From NCBI GenBank assembly GCA_007751255.1, contig CP036296.1, positions 1,798,001 through 1,862,000 on the forward strand: a stretch of DNA of 64,000 nt, written 5' to 3'. How positions within the stretch are numbered: position 1 is the stretch's first letter; each line of letters begins with the position of its first letter. Under the pieces are notes generated by a model, which saw only the letters and a list, made by a program, of their open reading frames with translations, was not told the origin of the DNA and did no database searches. Shown piece after piece: positions 54,415 to 62,440 of this stretch. The position numbers were made by a program, and so were the translations under genes. The DNA is from Engelhardtia mirabilis. Lineage in GTDB: Bacteria > Planctomycetota > UBA1135 > GCA-002686595.

Positions 54415-55533
54415 ATGGAGCCCCCCCAAGCCCGCCAGCCCGCCGATCGCGGCGACGCCCGTCCCCCGGTTCCACCGCCCGCCGGGGAGCGCTCGGCCGA
54501 CTCCCTGTGCGCGGCCATCCGAGCCGCGGCCACCGAGCGAGGAGTCGAGCGGGTGCTGGTCCTGACCCACCGCAGCCCGGACCCCGACGCCCTGGCCTCG
54601 CTGATGGGCGCCGCCGCGCTGGTGGAGGGAGCCCTCGGCTTCGAGGCGCAGATCGCGACCATGGGTCGCATCCACCGGGCCGAGAACCTGGCCATGGTGC
54701 GCGAGCTGGCGCTGCACTTCGACCGCTACGACCAGATCGACCCGGCCCGCGTCTGCGGCGCGATTCTGGTCGACAGCCAGCCGACCTTCACCCACACCGT
54801 GATCCCCGAGGGCATCGACCTGGTCGGCATCATCGACCACCACATCCCGCCCGAAGGTTCGAAGCCCTGGACGGGGTTGCACCGCGACGTGCGGATCGAC
54901 GTGGGCGCCACCTCGAGCCTGGTCTACGAATACCTGCGCGATGCAGGCGTCACGATCGACAAGCGCACGGCCACCGCCCTGTTCTGCGGCGTGCGCTTCG
55001 ACACCGCGGACCTCTCGCACAACGTGGCGCCCCTCGACGAGGAGGCCTACTTCGAGACCTTCCGCCGCGCCGATCGCCCGATGCTCGCGCGCATCCAACG
55101 CCCGCGGGTACCGGCGGACTACTTCCGCGAGTTGGCGCGCTCCCTACGCATGGCGCGGCGCTACGGACCCGCTGTGGCCGCCTTCCTCGGGCCGGTCAAG
55201 AACCCCGAGTCCGTGGCCGAGATGGCGGACTTCTTCCTTCGCATGGAAGGCTGCAAGTGGAGCTTCGTGGGCGGCGCCTACGAGGGCCGCTACCACGTGA
55301 GCCTGCGCACCCAGGTCGGTGGAGCCGAGGCCTACGGCCTGCTCGATCGACTCCTGGCGGACGAGGGCTCGTTCGGTGGCCACGGGCGCGTGGCCGGCGG
55401 GCAGGTGGCCCTGGGCGAGGAGGGCGAGGCGCTCACGCGCCTCGAGCGGCGTCTGCGCGAGCGCGTGATCGGCCTGATCGACCCGGACGGCGACCTGGAC
55501 GAGGACGAGCGCCTCGGGACCGCGCTGGCGTGA
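54415..55533 (+). CDS. DHH-family phosphoesterase (NrnA-like)
   Basis: 372 residues from the ATG at 54415. The DHH domain shows LTHRSPDPDALAS (metal ligands His52, Asp56, Asp58), ILVDSQ (Asp120) and IIDHHIPPEG (Asp141-His-His). The DHHA1 domain at the end includes GRVAGGQVALGEEGEALT in place of the usual GGH. Related proteins (NrnA, oligoribonucleases/pAp phosphatases) degrade short RNAs or cyclic-dinucleotide products. Some bacteria use them as pAp phosphatases. The N-terminal 30 residues are Pro/Arg-rich. Its stop overlaps thiD by 4 bp (GTGA). Confidence 0.88.
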   Translation: MEPPQARQPADRGDARPPVPPPAGERSADSLCAAIRAAATERGVERVLVLTHRSPDPDALASLMGAAALVEGALGFEAQIATMGRIHRAENLAMVRELALHFDRYDQIDPARVCGAILVDSQPTFTHTVIPEGIDLVGIIDHHIPPEGSKPWTGLHRDVRIDVGATSSLVYEYLRDAGVTIDKRTATALFCGVRFDTADLSHNVAPLDEEAYFETFRRADRPMLARIQRPRVPADYFRELARSLRMARRYGPAVAAFLGPVKNPESVAEMADFFLRMEGCKWSFVGGAYEGRYHVSLRTQVGGAEAYGLLDRLLADEGSFGGHGRVAGGQVALGEEGEALTRLERRLRERVIGLIDPDGDLDEDERLGTALA

Positions 55534-56303
55534 GCCGCGGCGACGGCCCGCGCGTGTTGGTCTGCGCCGGACGCGACCCGACGGGCGGAGCAGGCATCGA
55601 CGCCGACGCCACGGCCCTGGCCGCGGCGGGCGCGCGGGCGGTTTGCGTCGTGACCACCGAGACCGACCAGGATGGTCGACGGGTGCGGTCCTTCGCCCCG
55701 CGCGCGGCGCAGCTCTGGCGCGCGGAGGCCGAGGCGCAGCTCGAGCGCGGCGACGTGGCGGCGGTCAAGTTCGGCCTGCTGTGCGACGGCGATGCCCTGC
55801 GCGCCGCGGGACACCTGGTGGAGCGTTGGGCCGCACCGCTCGGGCTGCCGGTCGTCGTCGATCCGGTCCTGGCCGCTTCCGGCGGCGAGCGCTTCCTGCC
55901 GGCGCGGGAGCTCCCGACCTTCGCCCGCGAGCTGCTGGCACGGGGCGTCGTGGTGACGCCCAACACCCTCGAAGCAGCCGAGCTCAGCGGGCTGCCCCGG
56001 TCGGATCTCGACCTGTTGGATGGGCGCCTGGCCGCCGCGCGCCGGCTGCTCGCCGCGGGTGCCGGTGCGGTGGTCCTGAAGGGCGGCCACGGGGCCGAGG
56101 ACCCGGTCCGTGACCTGATCCTGGCCGCCGGTCGCGATCCCGAATGGGCGATCCACCCGCGTATCGCCGGTGGGGGAATCCACGGCTCGGGGTGTCGACA
56201 CGCGTCGTTCCTCGCCGGGCGCCTGGCCGCTGGATCGGCCCTGGCCGATGCGGCGCGAGAGGCCGGAGCGTGGCTCCGCAGCCTGATCGAGCGGGGCACC
56301 TGA
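55530..56303 (+). CDS. thiD: Hydroxymethylpyrimidine/phosphomethylpyrimidine kinase
   Basis: 257 residues from the GTG in the overlap with the DHH gene. It phosphorylates HMP(-P) in thiamine biosynthesis. The ribokinase-fold landmarks are CAGRDPTGGAGIDADATALAAAGARAVCVVT (core DPTGGAGIDAD), VVVDPVLAASGGERFL, VTPNTLEAAELSG, AVVLKGGHG and the anion-hole end GIHGSGCRHASFLAGRLA. The HGSGC Cys is the position found in ThiD. The sequence is full length for the family. Confidence 0.92.
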   Translation: MSRGDGPRVLVCAGRDPTGGAGIDADATALAAAGARAVCVVTTETDQDGRRVRSFAPRAAQLWRAEAEAQLERGDVAAVKFGLLCDGDALRAAGHLVERWAAPLGLPVVVDPVLAASGGERFLPARELPTFARELLARGVVVTPNTLEAAELSGLPRSDLDLLDGRLAAARRLLAAGAGAVVLKGGHGAEDPVRDLILAAGRDPEWAIHPRIAGGGIHGSGCRHASFLAGRLAAGSALADAAREAGAWLRSLIERGT

Positions 56304-56404
56304 CGGTCGCCGGCGGTTTCTCCCCAGACCCTTGCAACGGTCGTGCGCCCTGGTATCTTTCCTCGCCCGCCCGTCGCCGGAACGACACCGATGACGTGGC
56401 CAGA

Positions 56405-56479
56405 GCGGCTGTAGCTCAGTGGTAGAGCGCAACCTTGCCAAGGTTGAAGTCGTGGGTTCGAATCCCATCAGCCGCTCCA
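56405..56479 (+). tRNA. tRNA-Gly (anticodon GCC)
   Basis: A 75-nt cloverleaf with encoded CCA. The acceptor GCGGCTG pairs with CAGCCGC, discriminator T. The anticodon stem CAACC/GGTTG encloses loop TTGCCAA, so the anticodon is GCC (codons GGC and GGU). The T arm holds GGTTCGAATCC. A second glycine tRNA beside the CCC isoacceptor at 3290. Confidence 0.97.
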
Positions 56480-56670
56480 TCTCCCCTCTGCTCGTAGCTC
56501 GTGCTCGCAGGTCCGGAGAACGGAGCGGCTCCCCGGCGCGCGCGGTGCCAGACCATTGCGGTGGGCTCCAGAGGGGGCCTGATCGAGCGCGGTACCAACA
56601 CCTCGTGGTGGTGATCGTCTGCGGCATTCGACTGCTGCTCGCCGCGTTCCGCCCGTCGCTGCTGCGGCAG

Positions 56671-56676
56671 TAGACT
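56671..56676 (+). promoter_or_regulatory. TAGACT hexamer 6 nt before the sulfatase-like gene
   Basis: TAGACT ends 6 nt before the ATG at 56683. It is the same hexamer and nearly the same spacing as at nadC (49375). A leaderless transcript is inferred; no -35 is evident. Confidence 0.4.
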
Positions 56677-56682
56677 TCGTCG

Positions 56683-59121
56683 ATGGTGATCGGAACGACG
56701 GAAGGGTCGGCCGTCCCCGCTGGGCGATGGGGCTGCCCGTCGGCGAGCCTGTGGCGGCCCTTGGCGGCGAGCTTGGCGCTGCTCCTTGCCAGTTGTGGCA
56801 AGCCGGTTCCGCCGGGACCACCGACGGCGATCCACCTGGATCCGCGTCTGGACGGCGGCGTCTCACCCGCGCGCGCCTTCGCCGACGCCGAGCGCTTGGT
56901 GGGGGAGTGGGTCCTTGGCGAGGACCCCGCCAGTTTCGGACCCTGGCGCTTGGTCGGTGCCGCCGCGACTCCCGGCGTGCGCTCCAGCGGCGTCCTGATC
57001 CGCGGCGAGCTGGATCTCGAGTCGCACCCCGCGCTGGAGTACGTCGGCGCGGCGGATGCGGCGGCTTTCAACGTGATCGAAGTCGACCTTGTAGTGGGGC
57101 GGACGGTGCGTTCCTCCCTCGCGTGGTACCTCCCCGGCGGCGCGCGGGCGACCCAACAGGCGGAGTTGCGCGGCAGCGCCCAGGTGCAGACCCTGCGCCT
57201 CTCGATGGTCGAGATGCACCAGTGGCGGGGCGAGCTCTCCAACCTGCGGCTCGAGCCCAGCAGCGGCGTCCGAGCGCCGATCGAGCTGGTCGCGATCCGG
57301 CACATCCACCGCAGCTTCGAGCCCGGCGCCTCACCCTCGGACCCCTCCGGCGAGCTCAGCGGCGACGGCGGTGTGATCGACATCGACGGCGAGGCCTACC
57401 GCGCCTGGCCCATGGCCTTGGACGATCCGCTCACCTGCGAGGCCGTCGTGCCGCCCGGCGGTCAGTTGGTCTTCGCCACCGGACTGCTGGGCGGCGCGCT
57501 CGAACTGCCCCTCAGCCTGATCGTGTCGGTCGCACCGGTCGACGGCAGCTCCGGCCGGCGCGAGCAGGTCCTGGTGCACCCCTACCCGCGGCCCGGCGAG
57601 CACCGCGCCTGGCACCGTTGTAGGGTCGACCTGACTGCCCTCGAGGGTCAGTCGGTCGAACTCGAGTTCCTCGTGCGGCTCGACGGCGAGCTGCGCGAGC
57701 GGAGCCTCGATCGTGCCCTGGCGGTGATCGGCTCGCCGCTGCTGGTCGGCGAGTTCGGCGCCGCGCGTCCCCCCAACGTGGTGCTGGTGACCCTCGACAC
57801 CACGCGCTTCGACGCCCTCGGGTCGTCGTTCACCGGCGAGGCGCCGCAGCCCGGCGTCCACACGCCCTTCCTCGACGAGCTGGCGGCGCGCAGCCTGGTC
57901 TTCACCGACGCCTGGAGCGCCGGCAACTCGACCCAACCTTCCCACGCGTCGATACTCACGGGCCTGTCGATCCAGGACCACGCCCTGTTCGACAACTACG
58001 GCGTGCTGGATCCGTCGGTCACGACCCTGGCGGAGATCCTGCGATCGCACGGCTACTACACCGCTGGCGCCGTGTCCTTCGAGGCGATCGGCGAGTCGTC
58101 GGGCTTCGCCCAGGGCTTCGATCGCTTCGGCCCGCCGCAACCGGGCAGCAACCTCGACGGTCGCGACGTGATCGACGTGGCGCGACGTTGGATCGACGAG
58201 TGGGACGAGGCCGGCGAGCGGCCCTTCTTCCTGTGGGTCCACCTGTACGACCCGCACACGCCCTACCTGTTGCCCGACGGAGCACTCGAGGACTACCTGC
58301 GCGGGACCGGGCTCGAGCTGCCGCCGCGCCGGGTCGAGCCGCCGACCCTGTTCGAGCCCGACATCTACCCCCCCGACCTCGACTTCCTCCAGGGCATCAA
58401 CAGCCGCGAGCACGTCGAGTTCCTCTATCGCGTCGAGGTCGCCTATGCGGATCGGCTCTTGTCCGAGCTGTTCGGCGCGATCGACGCGGTGGGGCAAATG
58501 GACCGCACCCTGGCCGTGATCACCGCCGACCATGGGGAGCACCTGGGCGAGCGTAAGACCTACTACAGCCACCGCGGCCTGACGCCGGAGACCCTACACG
58601 TGCCCCTGCTCGTGAAGTTGCCGAACAGCGTCGAAGGCGAGTACGTGGCCGAGCGCGTGACCACCCGCGACGTGGTGCCGACGATCGTCGCGCAGCTCGG
58701 TCTGGACCAGGTCGACCCCCGTCGCGACCTCGTGGCCGTGGCGCGAGCCGGCGCCGATCCCGAGCGGGTCTTCTGGTTCGAGCACGCCAGCGGGCACCAG
58801 GTCGGTTGTCGCGACGACCGCTACCACTTCATCACGACCCTGCGCGACGGTTTCACATTCGGCGTCGAGATCGACGAGGTGGAGGGGCGCACCGTGATGC
58901 GGAAGTTGCCCCTGCCCAACGGGAGCTGCTCGCTCTACGACTGGCGCGCGGACCCCGGGCTGACCCACGACCTGGCGCCGAAAGAGCCGGAACTGGTGGC
59001 CGAGTACCTGGCCAAGCTGGAGGCCTACCGGGCCTCGGCCCGACCCTTCGAGCGCGCCGCGCGGGACCTGACCGAGGCCCAGCAGGATCAGTTGCGGGCC
59101 CTGGGCTACGCCGGGGACTGA
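56683..59121 (+). CDS. Sulfatase-superfamily lipoprotein with Thr nucleophile position
   Basis: 812 residues. The signal peptide ends with lipobox LLASC (Cys38). Residues 45-365 form a beta-rich region of unknown family. The alkaline-phosphatase/sulfatase-like hydrolase domain begins RPPNVVLVTLDTTRFDALG (metal Asp). The nucleophile region is NSTQPSHASILTG, with Thr417 where true sulfatases have Cys or Ser (CxPSR), so formylglycine cannot form. LWVHLYDPHTPY, TADHGEHLGER (Asp-His metal ligands) and a C-terminal DLTEAQQDQLRALGY follow. Such Thr enzymes include phosphoglycerol-type transferases. The substrate could be a phosphodiester, not a sulfate ester. Confidence 0.88.
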   Translation: MVIGTTEGSAVPAGRWGCPSASLWRPLAASLALLLASCGKPVPPGPPTAIHLDPRLDGGVSPARAFADAERLVGEWVLGEDPASFGPWRLVGAAATPGVRSSGVLIRGELDLESHPALEYVGAADAAAFNVIEVDLVVGRTVRSSLAWYLPGGARATQQAELRGSAQVQTLRLSMVEMHQWRGELSNLRLEPSSGVRAPIELVAIRHIHRSFEPGASPSDPSGELSGDGGVIDIDGEAYRAWPMALDDPLTCEAVVPPGGQLVFATGLLGGALELPLSLIVSVAPVDGSSGRREQVLVHPYPRPGEHRAWHRCRVDLTALEGQSVELEFLVRLDGELRERSLDRALAVIGSPLLVGEFGAARPPNVVLVTLDTTRFDALGSSFTGEAPQPGVHTPFLDELAARSLVFTDAWSAGNSTQPSHASILTGLSIQDHALFDNYGVLDPSVTTLAEILRSHGYYTAGAVSFEAIGESSGFAQGFDRFGPPQPGSNLDGRDVIDVARRWIDEWDEAGERPFFLWVHLYDPHTPYLLPDGALEDYLRGTGLELPPRRVEPPTLFEPDIYPPDLDFLQGINSREHVEFLYRVEVAYADRLLSELFGAIDAVGQMDRTLAVITADHGEHLGERKTYYSHRGLTPETLHVPLLVKLPNSVEGEYVAERVTTRDVVPTIVAQLGLDQVDPRRDLVAVARAGADPERVFWFEHASGHQVGCRDDRYHFITTLRDGFTFGVEIDEVEGRTVMRKLPLPNGSCSLYDWRADPGLTHDLAPKEPELVAEYLAKLEAYRASARPFERAARDLTEAQQDQLRALGYAGD

Positions 59122-59282
59122 TCGCCTCCGGTCCCCGGGACTCGGCAGCCCACTCGAGTGGGGGAAGTTGCACGCGGCCCGGAGGCAGAATGTCACTGGA
59201 GGACGTGAACCGAACGCCCCCGCGAGTCGTTTGGCGCTGACGCACGGATCGATCGCCGACCCCCCCTGACCCGCCCGCCTCG

Positions 59283-61490
59283 ATGCTCTTCGCCGCCCCC
59301 GTTCTCCTCGCCCTCCAAGGAACGTCCGCCGTCGACCAGGGGCCAGCTCCCGCAGACCAGGGGCAGGTACCCGTCGGCCAGCGAGCCGGGGTCGTCGAGC
59401 TCGAGCCGATGGTGGTGCGCGCGCCGCGCTCGGACCGCACCGCGACCCAGCCCTCGACCCAGGTCTCGGTCGCCACGGCCCAGGAGCTGGCCGCCACCGG
59501 CGAGCGCAGCCTGCCCCGCATGATCGGCGCGGCCACTGGCGTCTGGATCCAGGAGACCAACCTCGGCGGGGGCTCGCCCTTCGTCCGCGGGCTGACCGGG
59601 AATCAGATCCTGATCCTCGTGGACGGGGTGCGGCTGAACGACTCGACCACGCGTTTCGGTCCCAACCAGTCCCTCAACTCGATCGACCCGACCACGGTCG
59701 AGCGGGTCGAGGTGGTCCGCGGGCCGGCGTCGGTGCTCTACGGCTCCGACGCCATCGGTGGGGTCGTGGCCATCTGGACCAAGGGGCGGCGCCCGGAGCG
59801 GCTGGGAGGGCACGACGGACTCGAGGGGAGCGTCGGCACCGAGCTGCAGAGCGCCTCATCCGGCCTGCGAACCTGGGCCCAGACCAGCGGCGCCAGCCCC
59901 GACTTCGGCTGGCTCGTGGGCGGTAGCTGGCAGAAGTGGAACGACCTGCGCGCGGGTGGCGGGGAGATCCAGGACTTCACCGGCTACAGCGGGTTCAGCC
60001 TGTTCGGTGCCGGTGAGCTGGCCTTGGACGACTACAGCTCCCTGCGCTGGACCTCGCGCCTGCAGCGCGAGGACGACGTGCCGCGCACCGACAAGTTGGT
60101 GGTCGGCTTCCCCACCTCCGTGGGCGGAGCACCGACCCCGGCCTCGTCGCTGTTGTGGGATTACGACCTGCAGCAGTACCAGTCGCACGTGCTGGCCTAC
60201 ACCGACGAGCACCGCGGCGGCTTCGCCGACCGCATGCAGTGGCGCTTCTCGGTGCGCGAGCGCATCGAAGAGCGCGAGCGCATCGACTTCTCGAACACCG
60301 ACCGCTTCCGCTTCGAGTCCGACGAGGTGCTGACCCTCGGGGTCGCGGCCGACTGGCGCAAGCAGCTCGGCCCGGAGCACCTGTTGACCTGGGGCTTCGA
60401 CCTGGACGTGGACGACGTGCAGTCCGAGCGGGTCGACACCACGATCAGCACTGGGGTCGCTACGGCCAAGGACGGGGCCTTCCCGCCCGACGCCGATTAC
60501 CTGCGTAGCGGCATCTTCGTCCAGGACGAGGTCTCGAGCCTCGATCCCGTCGACCTGACCCTGGGCCTGCGCTACTCGTACTTCGATTTCGGCTTCGACC
60601 CGCTGACCTCGGATCCGGTGGGCCTGCCGGTCTCGGGTGGCGGGTCGGGGAGCTTCGACGAACTGACGGCGAGCGCCCAGGCGGCCACGAACGTGGCCTC
60701 CAACGCGCGCCTCTCGGCGACCCTGGCCCAGGGCTTCCGCGCGCCGAACCTCTCGGACCTGTCCAAGGTCGATTCCTTCGGCGGTGGCGTCGAGGTCGGC
60801 AACCCGGACCTGGACCCCGAGCGCAGCCTGTTCCATGAGCTGGCCCTCGACATGTGGGGCGAGGGTTGGGACGGCGGCATCGCGGCCTTCTACAACGACG
60901 TGTCGAACGTCATCGGGCGGCGCTTCGATCCGACCCTCACGGCCGACTACCAGGCGGCGACCGGCTCGACCGACGACGTCTACCAACTCGCCAATCAGGA
61001 CAACCTGGTGGTCTGGGGTCTCGAGGGCCGCTGGCACCAGCGCCTGGGAGCGGTGGACTCGCCCTGGTCCATGAACGGCAACCTGATGTTCGCCCGCGGC
61101 CGCACCTACGGCGTCGACCCGCTCACGGGCGACGACTCCCTGGACGACCAGCCCTACAGCCGCATCCCGCCCTTGCACGGCCAGTTGGGCCTGGGGTGGT
61201 CGCCCCTCGAGCGCGTGGGCAAGTTCGTGGAGACGATCCGCTTCCAGTCGGTCTTCGCCGCCCGCCAGGACCAGCTCGCGCCCAGTGACATCGCCGACCC
61301 GCGCATCGACCCCACCGGCACCGACGGCTGGATGGTCTTCAACGTCGGCTTCGAGGGCGTCCTGGGCTCCACCGAGGGCCGCTGGTCGCTGCTGCTCAGC
61401 AACCTGACGGACGCCAACTACCGCGTCCACGGCTCCGGCTTCGACGCGCCCGGGATCGGCGCGACCCTGGGCCTCTCCTGGAGCTTCTGA
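59283..61490 (+). CDS. TonB-dependent outer-membrane receptor
   Basis: 735 residues. A signal peptide (about 1-17, LFAAPVLLALQGTSA) is followed by a Pro/Gln-rich N-terminus. The plug domain spans about 40-165, with PRMIGAATGVWIQE, GSPFVRGLTGNQILILVDGVRLNDS and VERVEVVRGPASVLYGSDAIGGVV. The 22-strand barrel follows and ends with TLGLSWSF, a terminal Phe as usual for the assembly signal. DLSKVDSFGGGVEVGNPDLDPERS is the late barrel segment common in haem, siderophore and cobalamin receptors. The substrate is not evident. No TonB/ExbBD genes are in the window. Confidence 0.93.
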   Translation: MLFAAPVLLALQGTSAVDQGPAPADQGQVPVGQRAGVVELEPMVVRAPRSDRTATQPSTQVSVATAQELAATGERSLPRMIGAATGVWIQETNLGGGSPFVRGLTGNQILILVDGVRLNDSTTRFGPNQSLNSIDPTTVERVEVVRGPASVLYGSDAIGGVVAIWTKGRRPERLGGHDGLEGSVGTELQSASSGLRTWAQTSGASPDFGWLVGGSWQKWNDLRAGGGEIQDFTGYSGFSLFGAGELALDDYSSLRWTSRLQREDDVPRTDKLVVGFPTSVGGAPTPASSLLWDYDLQQYQSHVLAYTDEHRGGFADRMQWRFSVRERIEERERIDFSNTDRFRFESDEVLTLGVAADWRKQLGPEHLLTWGFDLDVDDVQSERVDTTISTGVATAKDGAFPPDADYLRSGIFVQDEVSSLDPVDLTLGLRYSYFDFGFDPLTSDPVGLPVSGGGSGSFDELTASAQAATNVASNARLSATLAQGFRAPNLSDLSKVDSFGGGVEVGNPDLDPERSLFHELALDMWGEGWDGGIAAFYNDVSNVIGRRFDPTLTADYQAATGSTDDVYQLANQDNLVVWGLEGRWHQRLGAVDSPWSMNGNLMFARGRTYGVDPLTGDDSLDDQPYSRIPPLHGQLGLGWSPLERVGKFVETIRFQSVFAARQDQLAPSDIADPRIDPTGTDGWMVFNVGFEGVLGSTEGRWSLLLSNLTDANYRVHGSGFDAPGIGATLGLSWSF

Positions 61491-61531
61491 TTCGGCCAGA
61501 TCCAACGGGCTCGAGCGAGCCCCGAACGAGA

Positions 61532-61570
61532 GCAGGCCCCGCAGCTTCGGATCGAAGCTGCGGGGCCTGC
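61532..61570. terminator. Bidirectional hairpin between convergent genes
   Basis: GCAGGCCCCGCAGCTTCG (61532-61549) pairs perfectly with CGAAGCTGCGGGGCCTGC (61553-61570) across a 3-nt loop. The 18-bp stem lies midway between the TonB receptor and the convergent ferredoxin gene, so it could end both transcripts. Neither side has a T-run. Confidence 0.75.
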
Positions 61571-61597
61571 CCCTGTCGGGTGCCTGTCAGGCGTCGA

Positions 61598-61864
<267 letters not shown>

Positions 61865-62440
61865 GGCTGCAGGTGGGGTTGGTCTGGTTCTCGTTCAGGG
61901 GGAGCGGGCCAACTCGGCGGACGATTGTCCAGCCGGCGGCCCGGGCGGCGCGATGGTCGCCGCGGTGGTGGCCCTGAGCGGACATAGCGCGCCGTGGGCG
62001 GCGCCATCCTAGGGACCACTGGACCCTTTGCAAGTCATCCGGGCCGACGGATGCGCCCTGCGAACTCCCCTGGGCCGCGGGGCGCCGGGGGCCGGTCCTG
62101 AGCCTGGAGCAACGGCCCGATCAGCGGTCTCGGCTCGGCGGCCGATCCCCGCCCCGGCTGCGGACTCCCGGCGATCGTCCGGATCAGGCCTGACCCGAGG
62201 CCAGCGGCGCAGGGGCGACACCACGGCCTGAGCGGGGAGTCCGCGCGAAGGCACCAGCGCTCTCGATTCCGATCAGTCGACCGAATCGGCGCCGGTGGGG
62301 TGGGCCAGTCGCTCGCACCGCCCGCCGACCGCTGCGCCCGCCGAACCCGCGGCCCACCCCGGCCGCCTCTCGGCGGCCGGGGTGGGCCGGACGGGGTCGA
62401 CTTCTCGAATCTCGGTTGGCGCACACGGCGCGGCGCGGGT
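61865..62440. other. Intergenic region with a strong hairpin
   Basis: 576 bp. No protein-like frame was accepted; short open frames on both strands lack domains. A strong hairpin lies at 62351-62388 (see terminator entry). It should contain the ferredoxin promoter near 61865-61950, but no clear box is seen. Confidence 0.4.
62351..62388 (-). terminator. Strong hairpin downstream of the repeat-protein gene
   Basis: GGCCCACCCCGGCCGCC pairs perfectly with GGCGGCCGGGGTGGGCC across a 4-nt loop (TCTC), a 17-bp stem. It lies about 53 bp after the stop of the minus-strand repeat protein. No T-run is present. Confidence 0.6.
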
